DNA of 35,918 bases from Prochlorococcus sp. AG-409-J03 (lineage in GTDB: Bacteria; Cyanobacteriota; Cyanobacteriia; PCC-6307; Cyanobiaceae), in the NCBI GenBank assembly GCA_003215695.1, contig QCJZ01000009.1:1-35918 (forward strand), in the 5' to 3' direction. Under the pieces are notes generated by a model that saw only the letters and a program-made list of their open reading frames with translations, was not told where the DNA came from and searched no databases. Numbering within the stretch: the first letter of the stretch is position 1; every line of letters starts with the position of its first letter. Positions 10,766-19,440 of this stretch are shown here, piece by piece. The position numbers and the translations under genes are program-made.

Positions 10766-11299
10766 ATGATCTCATATAAAAATCGTAATCCAAGTCGCAA
10801 TCGATCTCGAGCTTCTTTTGATCGCCGAATGGACAGATGGATAGAAACTGGGAAACAAGTAGTTGATGGAGTTGCAGGTAATCGCCCTGGTCATAAAAGG
10901 GGAAGGTGGCAAGATAAGACTACTGCTCCTAATTTCGAAAAAGTTGGTCGTTGGATGGAAGAGAAAATCGATTGGTTTTTTGAAGATGCAGACGAATGGT
11001 TGGAAAATGAAGATCTAGATGATGATCTATTTCAAGAAAATATTAGTAGTAATTCAAAAAGACCTTTAGGAGCTATTTCCTTGCGAGCTCCTAAAGCATT
11101 ACCTCCTTGTATTCAAGATAAAAGAAATACTCAAGATGAAATGGATGAATGGCCAGATGATCAAGCTTACAAATTAAATAGATGGAAAAGAAAAAATAAT
11201 TTTATTAAACACGATGAAAAAACTTTAACTAATTCTCTAGATGCTGAGCTACCTAATAAAAGACGAAATATACCAAGATCAAGTAGAAGAAAATACTAA
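10766..11299 (+). CDS. Hypothetical charged, Trp-rich protein
   Basis: A 177-residue protein of unknown family. The first 95 residues are built from short repeats of basic/Trp and acidic/Trp character: DRRMDRWIETGKQ, RGRWQDKT, VGRWMEEKIDWFFEDADEWL. An acidic patch (ENEDLDDDLFQEN) follows, then a Pro-containing link (LRAPKALPPC), and a second half ending in a basic tail (PNKRRNIPRSSRRKY). There is no signal peptide, membrane span or cysteine pattern. The highly basic tail and N-terminus suggest contact with nucleic acid or another polyanion, but this is inference. It is 91 bases after the SprT-like gene, and its stop overlaps the convergent chorismate lyase-like gene by four bases. Confidence 0.7.
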   Translation: MISYKNRNPSRNRSRASFDRRMDRWIETGKQVVDGVAGNRPGHKRGRWQDKTTAPNFEKVGRWMEEKIDWFFEDADEWLENEDLDDDLFQENISSNSKRPLGAISLRAPKALPPCIQDKRNTQDEMDEWPDDQAYKLNRWKRKNNFIKHDEKTLTNSLDAELPNKRRNIPRSSRRKY

Positions 11300-11895
11300 T
11301 TTTTTTGTTCAAAAGCTTGTCTTGGAATTGGACCTAACCACTTCTCTATCTTTGGGCTAAAAACTTCTCTAATTACAGTTAATTCTTTTTGTTGACGAAA
11401 AAATCGATAATGCCTGCTCCAAAACGGTCCTTCTTCTTGGAATTCTGATTTCAGCCAATTGGCATTTACCAATGCCAATCCATCTACTTCTCTAAAAAGC
11501 TCGGATCGACCTTGAGTAAGGCTTTTCCAGATAGGTTGATTCTTATTTTGTAAATGTTTTTCTGCCTCTCTAGAATTCCACCAACTTTCAGCCCACGCCA
11601 AAGTTAAGTCTCCACATGTAAGCCAAACTTGTCTTCGTAATAAAGGTGGATCTAGTTCATTGACTTCTTCGGGAACTCCAATTTTATTATTATTTTCGGT
11701 GGCCATAGATATCACTTTGATTGCAACCTCATGTCCTGTTAATAGTTTGAGATGTCTTGTGGGACTGCCATCACCCAAGAGCATTAATTGCCATGGACCA
11801 GAGAGTTTTTGATTTCCTTTGCCTGAAAGAACATTTTCTTTTGATGCTTTCCAAATCACTTCAGGGGATGACAATTGCGATTGATTTGAATTCAC
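11296..11895 (-). CDS. Chorismate pyruvate-lyase-like protein (DUF98 type)
   Basis: A 199-residue protein resembling the cyanobacterial chorismate lyase family, which releases pyruvate from chorismate to give 4-hydroxybenzoate, the head-group precursor of plastoquinone. Diagnostic-looking segments are LLGDGSPTRHLKLLTG near residues 34-49, LLRRQVWLTCG near 84-94, a central WW segment, and LFREVDGLALVNA, followed by FWSRHYRFFRQQKELTVIREVFSP near the end. It is the last gene of the minus-strand run rplI-dnaB-mnmG, starting five bases after mnmG. The tight spacing probably reflects co-transcription rather than a functional link. Family recognition is from memory of the motif; activity is inferred. 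Confidence 0.75.
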   Translation of the reverse strand: MNSNQSQLSSPEVIWKASKENVLSGKGNQKLSGPWQLMLLGDGSPTRHLKLLTGHEVAIKVISMATENNNKIGVPEEVNELDPPLLRRQVWLTCGDLTLAWAESWWNSREAEKHLQNKNQPIWKSLTQGRSELFREVDGLALVNANWLKSEFQEEGPFWSRHYRFFRQQKELTVIREVFSPKIEKWLGPIPRQAFEQKN

Positions 11896-11900
11896 TTTTC

Positions 11901-13874
11901 TCAGCTTTTTATTGTGAGTTGATTCTTGGTGTCAACTTTTTTCATTTGCTCAATTTTTAACCATACAAGAAGTGCAGTGAGATCAGCTTTACTCACTCCT
12001 GGAAGTTGAGCAGCATGCCCAAGGCTTTTGGGTTGGGAAATGGTTAATTTTTCTCTGGCTTCCTTTGAAAGTGTTTTTATTTCATTGTAGTTTAAATTTT
12101 TAGGTAATAACTTTTTACTTTGTTGTTTCAATTGGTTTATTTGAGCTTTTTGTCTTTCTAAATAACCACTATATTTGATATCAATTTCGACTCCTTCTTG
12201 AACATCTAAGGGTATATTTGAAGTTGTTAAATTATTATTAATTAAGTCTTTGTAATGAACATTTGTTCTTCTTAGAAAATTTGCCAAAGTTATAGAACCT
12301 TTTATAGGTATCCCTGTTGAGGAAAATATTTTTTTTGCGCAGCTATCACTTTCTTTGATTCTTTCGTTCTCTAATCTTGATTTTTCTTTATTAATTAATT
12401 CTTGCTTAGTATTATAAATTTTCCATCGTCTTTCATCAATTAATCCTAATTTATAGCCTAATTTAGTTAATCTTCTGTCAGCATTATCACCCCTAAGAAC
12501 TAATCGATACTCACTTCTACTTGTTAATACTCTGTATGGCTCTTTTAAGTCTTTTGTCACTAAGTCATCAATCATAGTACCAATGTAACTACTTTCTCTT
12601 TCGAAAATTATTCCTTCTTGATTGTTGATTAATCTTGCAGCATTTAAACCTGCCACTAAACCTTGCGCAGCTGCCTCCTCATATCCAGTTGTTCCATTTA
12701 GTTGACCAGCGCTAAAAAGACCATTTATTTTTTTCGTTTCTAGTGTTGCTTCTAGTTGAGTGGCTGGTATGTAGTCATATTCCACTGCATAAGCGGGCCT
12801 AAGCATAACGCATTTTTCCAAGCCTGGAAGGGTTCTTAAAAGTTCTAATTGTAAGTTTTCTGGCAGTCCTGTAGAGAAACCTTGTACATAGATTTCTGGT
12901 GTATCTCTCCCTTCGGGTTCTAGGAAAATTTGGTGTGAATTTTTATCTGCAAAACGAACAATTTTATCTTCAATCGACGGACAATATCTTGGACCTTTAC
13001 TATCAATAAAGCCTCCATAAATAGGGGTTAGATGAAGATTGTTTTTAATAAGTTGATGAGTTTTTGTTGTTGTTCGAGTGATGTGGCAACTCATTTGTTC
13101 TGAACTTTTCCAGGAACTTGGATCAAAAGAAAAGAATTTGTCTGAGGCATCGCTCACTTGCTCATCGAGAGAGTCAAAATTAATACTTCGCCTATCAACT
13201 CGAGCAGGTGTTCCTGTTTTTAAACGATCAGTAGTAAAACCTAATTTTTGCAATTCTTCCGTTAAGCCCTCTGAAGCTTGCTCTCCTGCACGGCCAGCGC
13301 TCATAGATTTATTGCCAATCCAAATTCTGCCTCCTAAAAAAGTTCCGGTTGTAAGGACAACTGCTTTGGCGTGAAAAATGCTTCCAAAATAGGTTTTAAC
13401 TCCTTTTATGTATCCAATGCTCTCTTTAGTTACTGAACTATTTTTTTCAATTTTTTGATCGTAGTGTTCAATTTCTAGCCCTGTAACCATTGCCTCTCTT
13501 ATCTTAAGATTTGGAGTATTTTGAAGGATTTTTAGCATTTCACTTGCATATAAGCGCTTATCTGTTTGTGCTCTTAAAGCTCTAACTGCAGGGCCTCTGC
13601 TTGCATTAAGAACTCTTTTTTGTAGAGCAGTTAAATCTGCTAATTTTCCAATTATTCCCCCTAGTGCATCTACCTCGTGGACTAATTGGCTTTTAGCTGG
13701 CCCGCCGACGGCTGGATTACATGGCTGCCATGCAATACGATCTAAATTGAGTGAAAATAAAGCTGTATTCAAACCCAATCTTGCTGTGGTAAGAGCGGCT
13801 TCACAGCCTGCATGACCACCTCCCACGACGATTACATCAAAACTTTCATTTGAGGATTGTTGAGTAATCATCAA
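11901..13874 (-). CDS. mnmG: tRNA U34 carboxymethylaminomethyl-modifying enzyme, FAD subunit
   Basis: A 657-residue flavoprotein that, with the GTPase MnmE, modifies uridine-34 of certain tRNAs and so improves decoding of purine-ending codons. The N-terminal FAD-binding motif [12 protein letters not shown] is at about residues 16-27, followed by the conserved [22 protein letters not shown] stretch (from about 52). The family signatures [15 protein letters not shown] and the C-terminal helical domain with [16 protein letters not shown] are present. Length fits the usual 620-660. It lies 32 bases after dnaB and five bases before the chorismate lyase-like gene on the minus strand. No sign of damage. 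mnmE is not in this window. Confidence 0.98.
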   Translation of the reverse strand: MMITQQSSNESFDVIVVGGGHAGCEAALTTARLGLNTALFSLNLDRIAWQPCNPAVGGPAKSQLVHEVDALGGIIGKLADLTALQKRVLNASRGPAVRALRAQTDKRLYASEMLKILQNTPNLKIREAMVTGLEIEHYDQKIEKNSSVTKESIGYIKGVKTYFGSIFHAKAVVLTTGTFLGGRIWIGNKSMSAGRAGEQASEGLTEELQKLGFTTDRLKTGTPARVDRRSINFDSLDEQVSDASDKFFSFDPSSWKSSEQMSCHITRTTTKTHQLIKNNLHLTPIYGGFIDSKGPRYCPSIEDKIVRFADKNSHQIFLEPEGRDTPEIYVQGFSTGLPENLQLELLRTLPGLEKCVMLRPAYAVEYDYIPATQLEATLETKKINGLFSAGQLNGTTGYEEAAAQGLVAGLNAARLINNQEGIIFERESSYIGTMIDDLVTKDLKEPYRVLTSRSEYRLVLRGDNADRRLTKLGYKLGLIDERRWKIYNTKQELINKEKSRLENERIKESDSCAKKIFSSTGIPIKGSITLANFLRRTNVHYKDLINNNLTTSNIPLDVQEGVEIDIKYSGYLERQKAQINQLKQQSKKLLPKNLNYNEIKTLSKEAREKLTISQPKSLGHAAQLPGVSKADLTALLVWLKIEQMKKVDTKNQLTIKS

Positions 13875-13906
13875 TTGAGTATCGAGGAAATTAACTTCAA
13901 AAAAAA

Positions 13907-15325
13907 CTAAGCTGCAAGATTTCTAAATCTCGTGAACTGTGGTTCAAATAGTAATTTAACTGTTCCAATAGGTCCATTTCTGTGTTTTGTCACTATTACT
14001 TCTGTAATGCCTCTGTCAGTAGTTTCTGGATTGTAATACTCATCTCGATAAATCATTAAAACTAAATCAGCATCCTGTTCTATTGAGCCAGATTCACGAA
14101 GATCACTGAGCATTGGCCTTTTATTTGTTCTTGATTCAACTCCTCTGCTTAATTGAGATAATGCAATGACGGGGACTTTGAGTTCTCTTGCCATACCTTT
14201 TAAACCTCGAGTAATCCTTGAGATCTCTTGAACTCGATTATCGGGCGAGGTGCCTTCCATTAGTTGTAGATAATCAATTACTATTAGTCCCAGTTCTTTT
14301 CCTTGTTCAGCAATTAGGCGGCGACATAATGCTCTCATCTCAAGGACACTTGAATTTGGTTTGTCATCAATGAAGATTGGTAGTTGACCAAGGGTATTAA
14401 TACCTTGACCAAGCAAAGGCCATTCATCTTGTTGCAAACGTCCTGTTCTTAATCTACTGCTTTCAATACCCACCTCACTTGATAGCAGCCTGTAAGTTAG
14501 TTGCTCTTTACTCATTTCAAGACTAAATATGCAAACAGGTAGGTCATGAAGTTGAGCTACGTTTTTAGCCAAATTAAGAACAATCGATGTTTTCCCCATT
14601 GCTGGTCTTCCTGCAACAATTATTAGATCGCTTCTCTGAAGTCCTTGTGTCATTGCATCCAGATCGTAAAAATTAACTGGTATACCTGCGACTGATGTGC
14701 CAAGTGACCTGCTTTCGATTTCATTGAAAGTACTTGTCAGGATTTCTGCAGTAGGTGTTAAACCTTTGGATGGTTGTTCTTGGCTAATAGCAAAGATCTT
14801 TTGTTCTGCTTGATCAATAGCTTCTTCCATTCGGATACTTTGATCAAAGCCTAATTTGATCACGTCGTTTCCGGATTTAATTAATTGCCTGCGCAGAAAT
14901 TTATCGCTGATTAATTTTGCAACTTGTTCAATTGAAGCTGTAGATGTAACCCTCTCAACTAGTTCAACTAATCGATTATTGCCTCCAACTTTTTCTAAAG
15001 AATTTGTATCCGCTAGCCAAGCACTCATTGCGGTCAAATCTGTTGGTTTGCCTTGGCTATGAAGCATTAATGCAGTTCTATATATTTCTCTATGAGCAGA
15101 AATGTAAAAAGCTTCAGCTTGAAGTAAATCAGCTATTCGTCCAATAGCATCAGGATCTAATAAAATTCCACCAAGAACAGATTCTTCTGCTTCCAAATTT
15201 TGTGGTGGTATTTGGTCAGGTTGAGCTTCAAAACGAGGATTCTCAATCTTGGAATTATTTAAAGCTCCAAAATCTCTATTTTGTTTTGAAAAATCCCCGT
15301 TATTTGAAGAAGGGGTGCTTATCAT
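13907..15325 (-). CDS. dnaB: Replicative DNA helicase DnaB
   Basis: A 472-residue hexameric helicase that unwinds DNA at the replication fork. An N-terminal low-complexity lead of about 40 residues precedes the DnaB N domain, which starts at [19 protein letters not shown]. The RecA-like domain has Walker A GRPAMGKT at 239-246, the Walker B-like [10 protein letters not shown], and the arginine-finger region in the [22 protein letters not shown] segment. DnaB genes of some cyanobacteria carry an intein; here the ATPase domain is unbroken and of normal length, so none is present. The gene sits between rplI (57 bases upstream) and mnmG, a common cyanobacterial order. Confidence 0.98.
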   Translation of the reverse strand: MISTPSSNNGDFSKQNRDFGALNNSKIENPRFEAQPDQIPPQNLEAEESVLGGILLDPDAIGRIADLLQAEAFYISAHREIYRTALMLHSQGKPTDLTAMSAWLADTNSLEKVGGNNRLVELVERVTSTASIEQVAKLISDKFLRRQLIKSGNDVIKLGFDQSIRMEEAIDQAEQKIFAISQEQPSKGLTPTAEILTSTFNEIESRSLGTSVAGIPVNFYDLDAMTQGLQRSDLIIVAGRPAMGKTSIVLNLAKNVAQLHDLPVCIFSLEMSKEQLTYRLLSSEVGIESSRLRTGRLQQDEWPLLGQGINTLGQLPIFIDDKPNSSVLEMRALCRRLIAEQGKELGLIVIDYLQLMEGTSPDNRVQEISRITRGLKGMARELKVPVIALSQLSRGVESRTNKRPMLSDLRESGSIEQDADLVLMIYRDEYYNPETTDRGITEVIVTKHRNGPIGTVKLLFEPQFTRFRNLAA

Positions 15326-15382
15326 TTATCGCTTATTGGACAAGGACACCTACTTTGGCTTGTTCAGACAAAGATGCAACTA

Positions 15383-15841
15383 TTAGTAACTTGTAACCTC
15401 AAGGTTTATTTCAGCAGTTACTTCGTTATGAAGTTTGATTTGGACTTTATATTTACCAACACCATGTATCTCAGGGACAGATATGTCTCTACGATCTATA
15501 TCCTTTTTAGTAGCCTCTTTTACAGCTTCTGCTACGTCACCATTTGTCACTGTTCCAAATAAGACACCATCCTCTCCAACTTGTTTTTTGACAGTGAATC
15601 TGCCAATAGTTGTTAGAGCTGTTTGGAAATCAACCGCTTCTTGCTTTTTAGCAGCTTCTTTTTCCGCTTGCTTTGCTCTTCTTTGTTCGACTTGTTTTAA
15701 AACAGTAGGAGTTACTGGTAATGCTTTTTTATTGGGTAATAAAAAGTTTCTTGCAAAACCAGGAGCAACCTCAACGAGATCACCATCATTACCAAGACTT
15801 TTAATGTCTTCATTTAGAACAACTTGAACTCGTTTAGCCAT
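15383..15841 (-). CDS. rplI: 50S ribosomal protein bL9
   Basis: A 152-residue ribosomal protein binding 23S rRNA near the L1 stalk base. The N-terminal domain is typical ([21 protein letters not shown], then [15 protein letters not shown]), the connecting helix is Lys/Glu/Ala-rich (residues about 50-75), and the C-terminal domain carries [21 protein letters not shown]. Length is the family norm. It heads the minus-strand run rplI-dnaB-mnmG and is separated from the desaturase gene by 42 bases. Confidence 0.98.
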   Translation of the reverse strand: MAKRVQVVLNEDIKSLGNDGDLVEVAPGFARNFLLPNKKALPVTPTVLKQVEQRRAKQAEKEAAKKQEAVDFQTALTTIGRFTVKKQVGEDGVLFGTVTNGDVAEAVKEATKKDIDRRDISVPEIHGVGKYKVQIKLHNEVTAEINLEVTSY

Positions 15842-15883
15842 GGATCAAAAATAAATTAACTCTGAATAATCTTGATAGTAATA

Positions 15884-16813
15884 TTACGATGCGATAGGGA
15901 GTCTAATTTTTTTAGCTAATCCAATTGCTTTCAAAAAACGTATGTGTTGCCAAGTTAGATCTATTTGTTTGCTTTGAAGGCCATGCTTTGCTGAATTAGG
16001 GAAAGCATGATGATTATTGTGCCATCCTTCTCCAAATGTAAGCGCTGCGACCCATTTATTATTTTTTGAATTATCCCCACTCTCATATGCAATAGTGCCC
16101 CAGCAGTGAGTTGCTGAATTAACTAGCCAAGTAATGTGATAAACAAAAACTAGTCTTAGAGGAATACCCCATAAAACCATTGCCCATCCGCCAACACCTG
16201 ATGATTCTCCAATTAAATAAAGCGTTGCGCCTAAGGGTATTTGCAAAAGTAAAAAATTTTTATTTAAGAAGCGATAGTAAGGATCTTTAATTAAATCTCC
16301 AGACAGTCTTGGAACAGCTTTCATTGCAGGCACATCTTCAAACATCCATCCCATGTGACTCCACCAAAACCCTTTGTTACTGTCATGATGATCAGCTTCA
16401 GTATCAGAAAAAGTGTGATGATGCCTATGAAGACCAACCCAATCGATTGGTCCATGTTGACAACTTAGTGCTCCACAAGTTGCAAAAAATCGTTCAAGCC
16501 ATTTTGGAACTTGAAATGAGCGATGAGAAAGAAGGCGATGATATCCAATGGTCACTCCTAAACAAGCAGTTACCCAATATAAAAAAATAAATCCTGAAAA
16601 TGCTAACCAGCTCCAAAATTGAGCTTGCAAGGTAAATATTGTTAGAGCATGTATTGTCAACATAAATATGACTGTTCCCCATCTTTTTCTAGCCCTTTGG
16701 TTATGAATCCTTCTTGGTACATGTCCTTGTAGTTTCTTTGATGCAGCCATAGCTTTATCGGCAGCAACAGGTTTTTTTAATGGAGCAGAAGCCTCGATTA
16801 TACTTGAAACCAT
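15884..16813 (-). CDS. desC: Acyl-lipid fatty acid desaturase (delta-9, DesC-like)
   Basis: A 309-residue membrane di-iron desaturase. The three histidine boxes are complete: HRLLSH at 92-97, HRHHH at 129-133, and HNNHH at 265-269. Hydrophobic spans lie near 47-90 and 185-235. The EGWHNNHH form and HRLLSHRSF are typical of stearoyl-CoA/acyl-lipid delta-9 desaturases, which put the first double bond into membrane-lipid acyl chains and adjust fluidity with temperature. An N-terminal extension of about 45 basic residues precedes the core. It diverges from the HTH-like gene at 16893 across 79 bases containing a TATAAT-like element. Regiospecificity is inferred; other DesC-type specificities are possible. 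Confidence 0.9.
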   Translation of the reverse strand: MVSSIIEASAPLKKPVAADKAMAASKKLQGHVPRRIHNQRARKRWGTVIFMLTIHALTIFTLQAQFWSWLAFSGFIFLYWVTACLGVTIGYHRLLSHRSFQVPKWLERFFATCGALSCQHGPIDWVGLHRHHHTFSDTEADHHDSNKGFWWSHMGWMFEDVPAMKAVPRLSGDLIKDPYYRFLNKNFLLLQIPLGATLYLIGESSGVGGWAMVLWGIPLRLVFVYHITWLVNSATHCWGTIAYESGDNSKNNKWVAALTFGEGWHNNHHAFPNSAKHGLQSKQIDLTWQHIRFLKAIGLAKKIRLPIAS

Positions 16814-16832
16814 TAGTGATCCGTCTACTTAA

Positions 16833-16846
16833 TGTATATAATATAC
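16833..16846. promoter_or_regulatory. Candidate divergent promoter core between desaturase and HTH-like gene
   Basis: The stretch TGTATATAATATAC contains an exact TATAAT on the plus strand (16837-16842), and its complement offers TATATT/TATTAT boxes for the minus strand, so it could serve both genes. The plus-strand -35 region (around 16814) matches TTGACA only weakly. Position and near-symmetry suggest shared or overlapping promoters; no experiment is implied. Confidence 0.4.
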
Positions 16847-16892
16847 GATAAGGATTCTAATCAGGCCTGTCTGTCAATCTTGAATGTGATTT

Positions 16893-17627
16893 GTGACTTC
16901 TAGTTTTCGGGACCAGCTGACTGCAGGAAGACGGGCGATGGCTCATCTAGTGCATGTATGGCATGAGCGCAATGGCTGGTCACATAAAGTTCTCCCTGCG
17001 TTGGCTGAATGTTTGGACCTTGGCAGAGTTCATAGTTCTCAAATTTCGAATCTTCGAAATGGAAAACTTGTATCACCAAGTCCTGAAGTGTTTTTTGCTT
17101 TGGGGAAAGTAAATTTAGTACTTTCTCGTGGTTTAGAAAATATTGAAGGTCAAATATTAAGCGTTTATCCTGAGCTGCATAGAGCACTTCAAGAATCAGC
17201 TATTGCTGTTGAAGGAAATAACAATAATCCACTTTCTGCGGGTGATTTTTTTGAGATTTTTGTTGGCTTGGCCTCTTTACCTTCCTCCTTTGATTGGTTT
17301 ATTGAGGAAACTGAGGCTCCAGTTCTGAGCGCTGCTTTGGCTGATTATTTATGTAAAGGAAGGTCATGGAGAATGTGTAGAGAACAAGTTATGTCAGCTT
17401 ATCCCGTAAATAAAAAACAACGAAGAGACAGATTTGAAGCAGTTATGGCTGGTCTAAAGGATTACACAGCTGAGGAATTGGATGGTGAATTGTTAGATTT
17501 GCATGAAACAAATAAATTGTTAAATACCAATAATTTGCAAGGTGCCGATGCCTTTTTGGAAAATCTTCGCCAAAGGGGTGTGTTACTGAAAGATCAAGAA
17601 AAATTAGAAATTATTTTTTCAGATTAA
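16893..17627 (+). CDS. Hypothetical protein with HTH-like N-terminal region
   Basis: A 244-residue protein without a family I can name. The N-terminal part resembles an XRE/Cro-type helix-turn-helix: residues 33-72 read as LxxLAECLxLGR, then SSQISNLRNGKLVSPSPEVF and FALGKVN, similar to the usual xISxxExGxxxPxxxxLxxLAxxL pattern. The remaining 170 residues are mostly helical and lack membrane spans. It starts with a GTG at 16893; an ATG at 16938 is an alternative that keeps the HTH. It is divergent from the desaturase gene and 39 bases before the PLP enzyme gene on the same strand. A DNA-binding role, perhaps for the shared intergenic region, is a guess from layout. Confidence 0.65.
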   Translation: MTSSFRDQLTAGRRAMAHLVHVWHERNGWSHKVLPALAECLDLGRVHSSQISNLRNGKLVSPSPEVFFALGKVNLVLSRGLENIEGQILSVYPELHRALQESAIAVEGNNNNPLSAGDFFEIFVGLASLPSSFDWFIEETEAPVLSAALADYLCKGRSWRMCREQVMSAYPVNKKQRRDRFEAVMAGLKDYTAEELDGELLDLHETNKLLNTNNLQGADAFLENLRQRGVLLKDQEKLEIIFSD

Positions 17628-17666
17628 TTATCAAATCTTAATTAATGTTTAATTTAAAAAACTAAT

Positions 17667-18932
17667 ATGATGAAAAACTCTGCTAAAAAATTTGTTGACA
17701 AGATTGAAAAAAAATTACATTTATATATTCAAGAAAAGACTGACAGTGTGACATTAAAATTAGAAAAAGTGTTAGAAGCTTTTGCAGACCATCATCTAAA
17801 TGTTCAACATTTTTCTTCTTTAACAGGTTATGGACATGGAGATTTAGGTAGAGATATAATTGATAAAATTTTTGCAGATGTTTTAGAAGCTGAAAAAGCA
17901 GCAGTAAGGCTTCAATTTGTAAGCGGTACGCATTCTATTACAGCATCTTTGTTTGGAGTCTTAAGACCAGGAGATAATTTATTATCAGTTACTGGTCGAC
18001 CTTATGAATCACTAGAAGAAGTAATTGGATTGAGGGGTACTGGACAAGGATCCTTAATTGAGTTTGGCATTAATTATGAAGAAATATCATTAAATAATGA
18101 TGGAAATATCGATTTTTTAGCTTTAGAAAAAGCCTTAAATATACCTAGAAAATTAATTTTTATACAACGTAGTTGTGGTTATACATGGCGTCCATCTTTG
18201 AGTATCGAGGTTATTAAAGAGATTTGTCAATTATGTCATAAAATTCAGCCTGATTGTATTTGTTTTGTTGATAATTGTTATGGAGAATTTGTAGAAACGA
18301 ATGAACCAACGTCAGTAGGGGCAGATTTGATTGCAGGTTCTTTAATAAAAAATTTAGGTGGGACTATCGTCCCTGCCGGTGGATATATTGCCGGAAAAGC
18401 TGATTTAGTTGATAAAGCATGTTGTCGCTTGACAGCTCCAGGTATTGGATCTGAGGGGGGGATTTCTTTCGATTTAAATAGAACTATTTTGCAAGGACTT
18501 TTCCTTTCGCCTCAAATGGTTGCGGAGGCCTTAATTGGTGCTGAGATTCTTTCTACTACATTTAGCGAATTGGGTTTTCAAGTGATGCCAAACCCAGGAT
18601 CTATACGAACTGATTTAATTCAAGTGGTAAGAATAGGGGATCCAAAAATTTTACAAATTATTTGTAGGTCATTTCAAGAAAAATCTCCAATTGGATCTTT
18701 TCTCGATCCAATACCTGCTCCAATGCCAGGTTATGAAAATAACTTAGTCATGGCTGGCGGAACTTTCATAGATGGAAGTACAAGTGAATTTTCAGCTGAT
18801 GCTCCAATGAAACCTCCATTTGATCTATTTATTCAAGGAGGATCTCATCGCTCTCATGTCAAAATTGCTTTGATTCATGCACTATCTAATTTATTTCAGG
18901 CAGGATTGATCAAATTGCCCCAGAATGTGTAA
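17667..18932 (+). CDS. Methionine gamma-lyase-family PLP enzyme (aluminium-resistance-type annotation)
   Basis: A 421-residue fold-type I PLP protein of the Met_gamma_lyase family (often labelled aluminium resistance protein). Visible features are the glycine-rich YGHGDLGRD segment at 55-63, the cofactor-binding region FVSGTHSITASLFGVLRPGD at 85-104, FVDNCYGEFVE with the Asp that pairs with the PLP pyridine nitrogen, and SLIKNLGG with the probable Schiff-base Lys228. True substrate is unknown for this family; C-S lyase activity is inferred from relatedness. It is followed 20 bases later by gcvH, so it may be co-transcribed with the glycine cleavage genes. That placement hints at amino-acid turnover but does not prove a link. 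Confidence 0.85.
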   Translation: MMKNSAKKFVDKIEKKLHLYIQEKTDSVTLKLEKVLEAFADHHLNVQHFSSLTGYGHGDLGRDIIDKIFADVLEAEKAAVRLQFVSGTHSITASLFGVLRPGDNLLSVTGRPYESLEEVIGLRGTGQGSLIEFGINYEEISLNNDGNIDFLALEKALNIPRKLIFIQRSCGYTWRPSLSIEVIKEICQLCHKIQPDCICFVDNCYGEFVETNEPTSVGADLIAGSLIKNLGGTIVPAGGYIAGKADLVDKACCRLTAPGIGSEGGISFDLNRTILQGLFLSPQMVAEALIGAEILSTTFSELGFQVMPNPGSIRTDLIQVVRIGDPKILQIICRSFQEKSPIGSFLDPIPAPMPGYENNLVMAGGTFIDGSTSEFSADAPMKPPFDLFIQGGSHRSHVKIALIHALSNLFQAGLIKLPQNV

Positions 18933-18952
18933 GCCTGTTTCGTTTTGGCGCA

Positions 18953-19339
18953 ATGGCTTTTTCCTTCCCAGATCATTTTCGTTTTGCTGACAGTCATGAA
19001 TATGCTTTTGCTGATGATGCTTTAGTTCGAATTGGTATTAGTGAATTTGCGGTTGATCAGTTAGGAGATATTGTTTTTGTTGATCTACCTGAGGAAGGAA
19101 CTGTAATCGCCAAAGGAGAGAGTTTTGGCTCAGTTGAATCCGTAAAGGCTGTTGAGGATATGTATGCTCCCATTAGCGGAGAAATTGTTCATAGAAACAA
19201 TTCTGTTTTAGCAAGCCCAGAGGAACTTCAAAATGATCCTCATGGTGAAGGTTGGTTGTTAATCATTCGTCCTGAGGATCCTGATCAATTACAAGAGCTA
19301 ATGGATTCTGAGACTTATTCAAAAAAAATTGCTGCATAA
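18953..19339 (+). CDS. gcvH: Glycine cleavage system H protein
   Basis: A 128-residue lipoyl carrier that shuttles the aminomethyl group between the P, T and L proteins. Lys65 in SVESVKAVEDMYAPISGE is the lipoylation site, in the usual context. The surrounding GISEFAVDQLGDIVFVDLPE and the C-terminal NDPHGEGWLLII are classic. Length matches the family. In cyanobacteria this system handles photorespiratory glycine and one-carbon supply. It precedes gcvP on the same strand; the T protein is not within this window. Confidence 0.98.
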   Translation: MAFSFPDHFRFADSHEYAFADDALVRIGISEFAVDQLGDIVFVDLPEEGTVIAKGESFGSVESVKAVEDMYAPISGEIVHRNNSVLASPEELQNDPHGEGWLLIIRPEDPDQLQELMDSETYSKKIAA

Positions 19340-19440
19340 AACCTTACTGAATAATTTTTTCTTACAACAAATTCCGAAATTTTTCTCTACACTGGCCTTC
19401 ACTCAAATAACTTTATTTGCTTGTGCTTGAGAACAAGCTC

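Noticed and set aside
16834-16846. GTATATAATATAC as an NtcA nitrogen-control site (GTA-N8-TAC)
   Set aside because: The spacer between GTA and TAC is seven bases, not eight, and there is no suitably placed promoter at the NtcA distance. It is better explained as promoter-like TATA sequence.
19340-19440. A glycine riboswitch upstream of gcvP
   Set aside because: The 101 bases between gcvH and gcvP are AT-rich and show none of the conserved GGA/GAG-type core elements or paired aptamer stems of glycine riboswitches.
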